64,000 bases of DNA from Sorangium sp051521495 (GTDB taxonomy: Bacteria > Myxococcota_A > Polyangia > Polyangiales > Polyangiaceae), in the NCBI RefSeq assembly GCF_051521495.1, contig NZ_CP150355.1, positions 620,001 to 684,000 of the forward strand, written 5' to 3'. This document shows, piece by piece, positions 63,815 through 64,000 of the stretch; the stretch's first letter is position 1; every line of letters begins with the position of its first letter. The position numbers and the translations under genes are program-made. Under the pieces are notes generated by a model. That model was given only the letters and a program-made list of their open reading frames with translations. It was not told where the DNA came from and did no database searches.

Positions 63815-64000
63815 TCCGGCCGCACCGCAGCGCCCGCCGCGCGTCCGCGCCGCAGCGCCCGCCGCGCGTCCGCGCCGCACGACCCCGGCGGCCGGCAACC
63901 GATAACCCGACGAGAGCATTGACGATTGCGGGGAACCCGCCCGCGGCCGCCGCGCGCCGCGTCTTGCCCCGCGCCGGGCGCCGCCCTAGCTTCTCGGGAG
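63815..64000. other. Intergenic region at the right edge, no gene seen
   Basis: The last 186 bases hold a 25-bp tandem duplication at 63826-63875 (CGCAGCGCCCGCCGCGCGTC and onward). A patch GATAACCCGACGAGAGCATTGACGATTG near 63902 is the only lower-GC stretch and could be a promoter for a gene beyond the window. Nothing coding is supported. Confidence 0.5.

Overview
The window is very GC-rich and looks like chromosome of a deltaproteobacterial myxobacterium of the Sorangium/Polyangium type. The evidence is many proline/alanine-rich linkers, an MglA-like GTPase, a zinc-ribbon Ser/Thr protein kinase, cysteine-rich lipoproteins, a MXAN_5187-like protein, an adenosylcobalamin-type (class II) ribonucleotide reductase and EF-Tu with an unusual switch region. 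No insertion sequence, integrase, prophage, CRISPR array or rRNA was seen. All identifications come from reading translated sequence; no database search was possible.

Layout. 1-16 kb holds housekeeping and envelope genes: a partial gene at the left edge, ureidoglycolate lyase (minus), lemA plus a TPM-domain partner, a thiolase, a cyclophilin, a cysteine-rich lipoprotein, an RNase J-CHAD pair (minus), sppA and nrdJ. nrdJ has a structured leader and lies between two large inverted repeats. 16-22 kb is the most accessory part: a coiled-coil hypothetical, a tight two-gene operon of an OLD/DUF3696-like ATPase and a separate TOPRIM-like protein (a candidate defence system), a 42-bp minisatellite and a Phd/ParE-type toxin-antitoxin pair.

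21-29 kb is a minus-strand run: M48 peptidase, dynamin-like GTPase, MglA-like GTPase, PocR-type histidine kinase and thiL, with homoserine kinase just upstream. 29-45 kb holds hflX (plus), then envelope and metabolism genes on the minus strand (cysteine-rich lipoprotein, PEGA/TPR protein, siroheme synthase-like protein, a secreted protein coupled to an Omp85-like barrel, hisIE-lgt), a plus-strand lipoprotein/MXAN_5187-like pair, and a Ser/Thr kinase flanked by short tandem repeats.

45.5-60.5 kb is the classical translation/transcription block: a promoter with a consensus -35, tRNA-Thr(TGT), tRNA-Tyr(GTA), tRNA-Gly(TCC), tRNA-Thr(GGT), tuf, rpmG, tRNA-Trp(CCA), secE, nusG, rplK, rplA, rplJ, rplL, rpoB and rpoC. 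The right end carries a multidomain HD-GYP-type regulator and a GNAT acetyltransferase.

Most interesting: the ATPase/TOPRIM operon (17232-19922), the divergent EF-Tu switch I and switch II-proximal motifs, the folded nrdJ leader, the large compound inverted repeats around nrdJ, the MglA-like GTPase/PocR kinase operon, and the hairpin repeats between rplL and rpoB.
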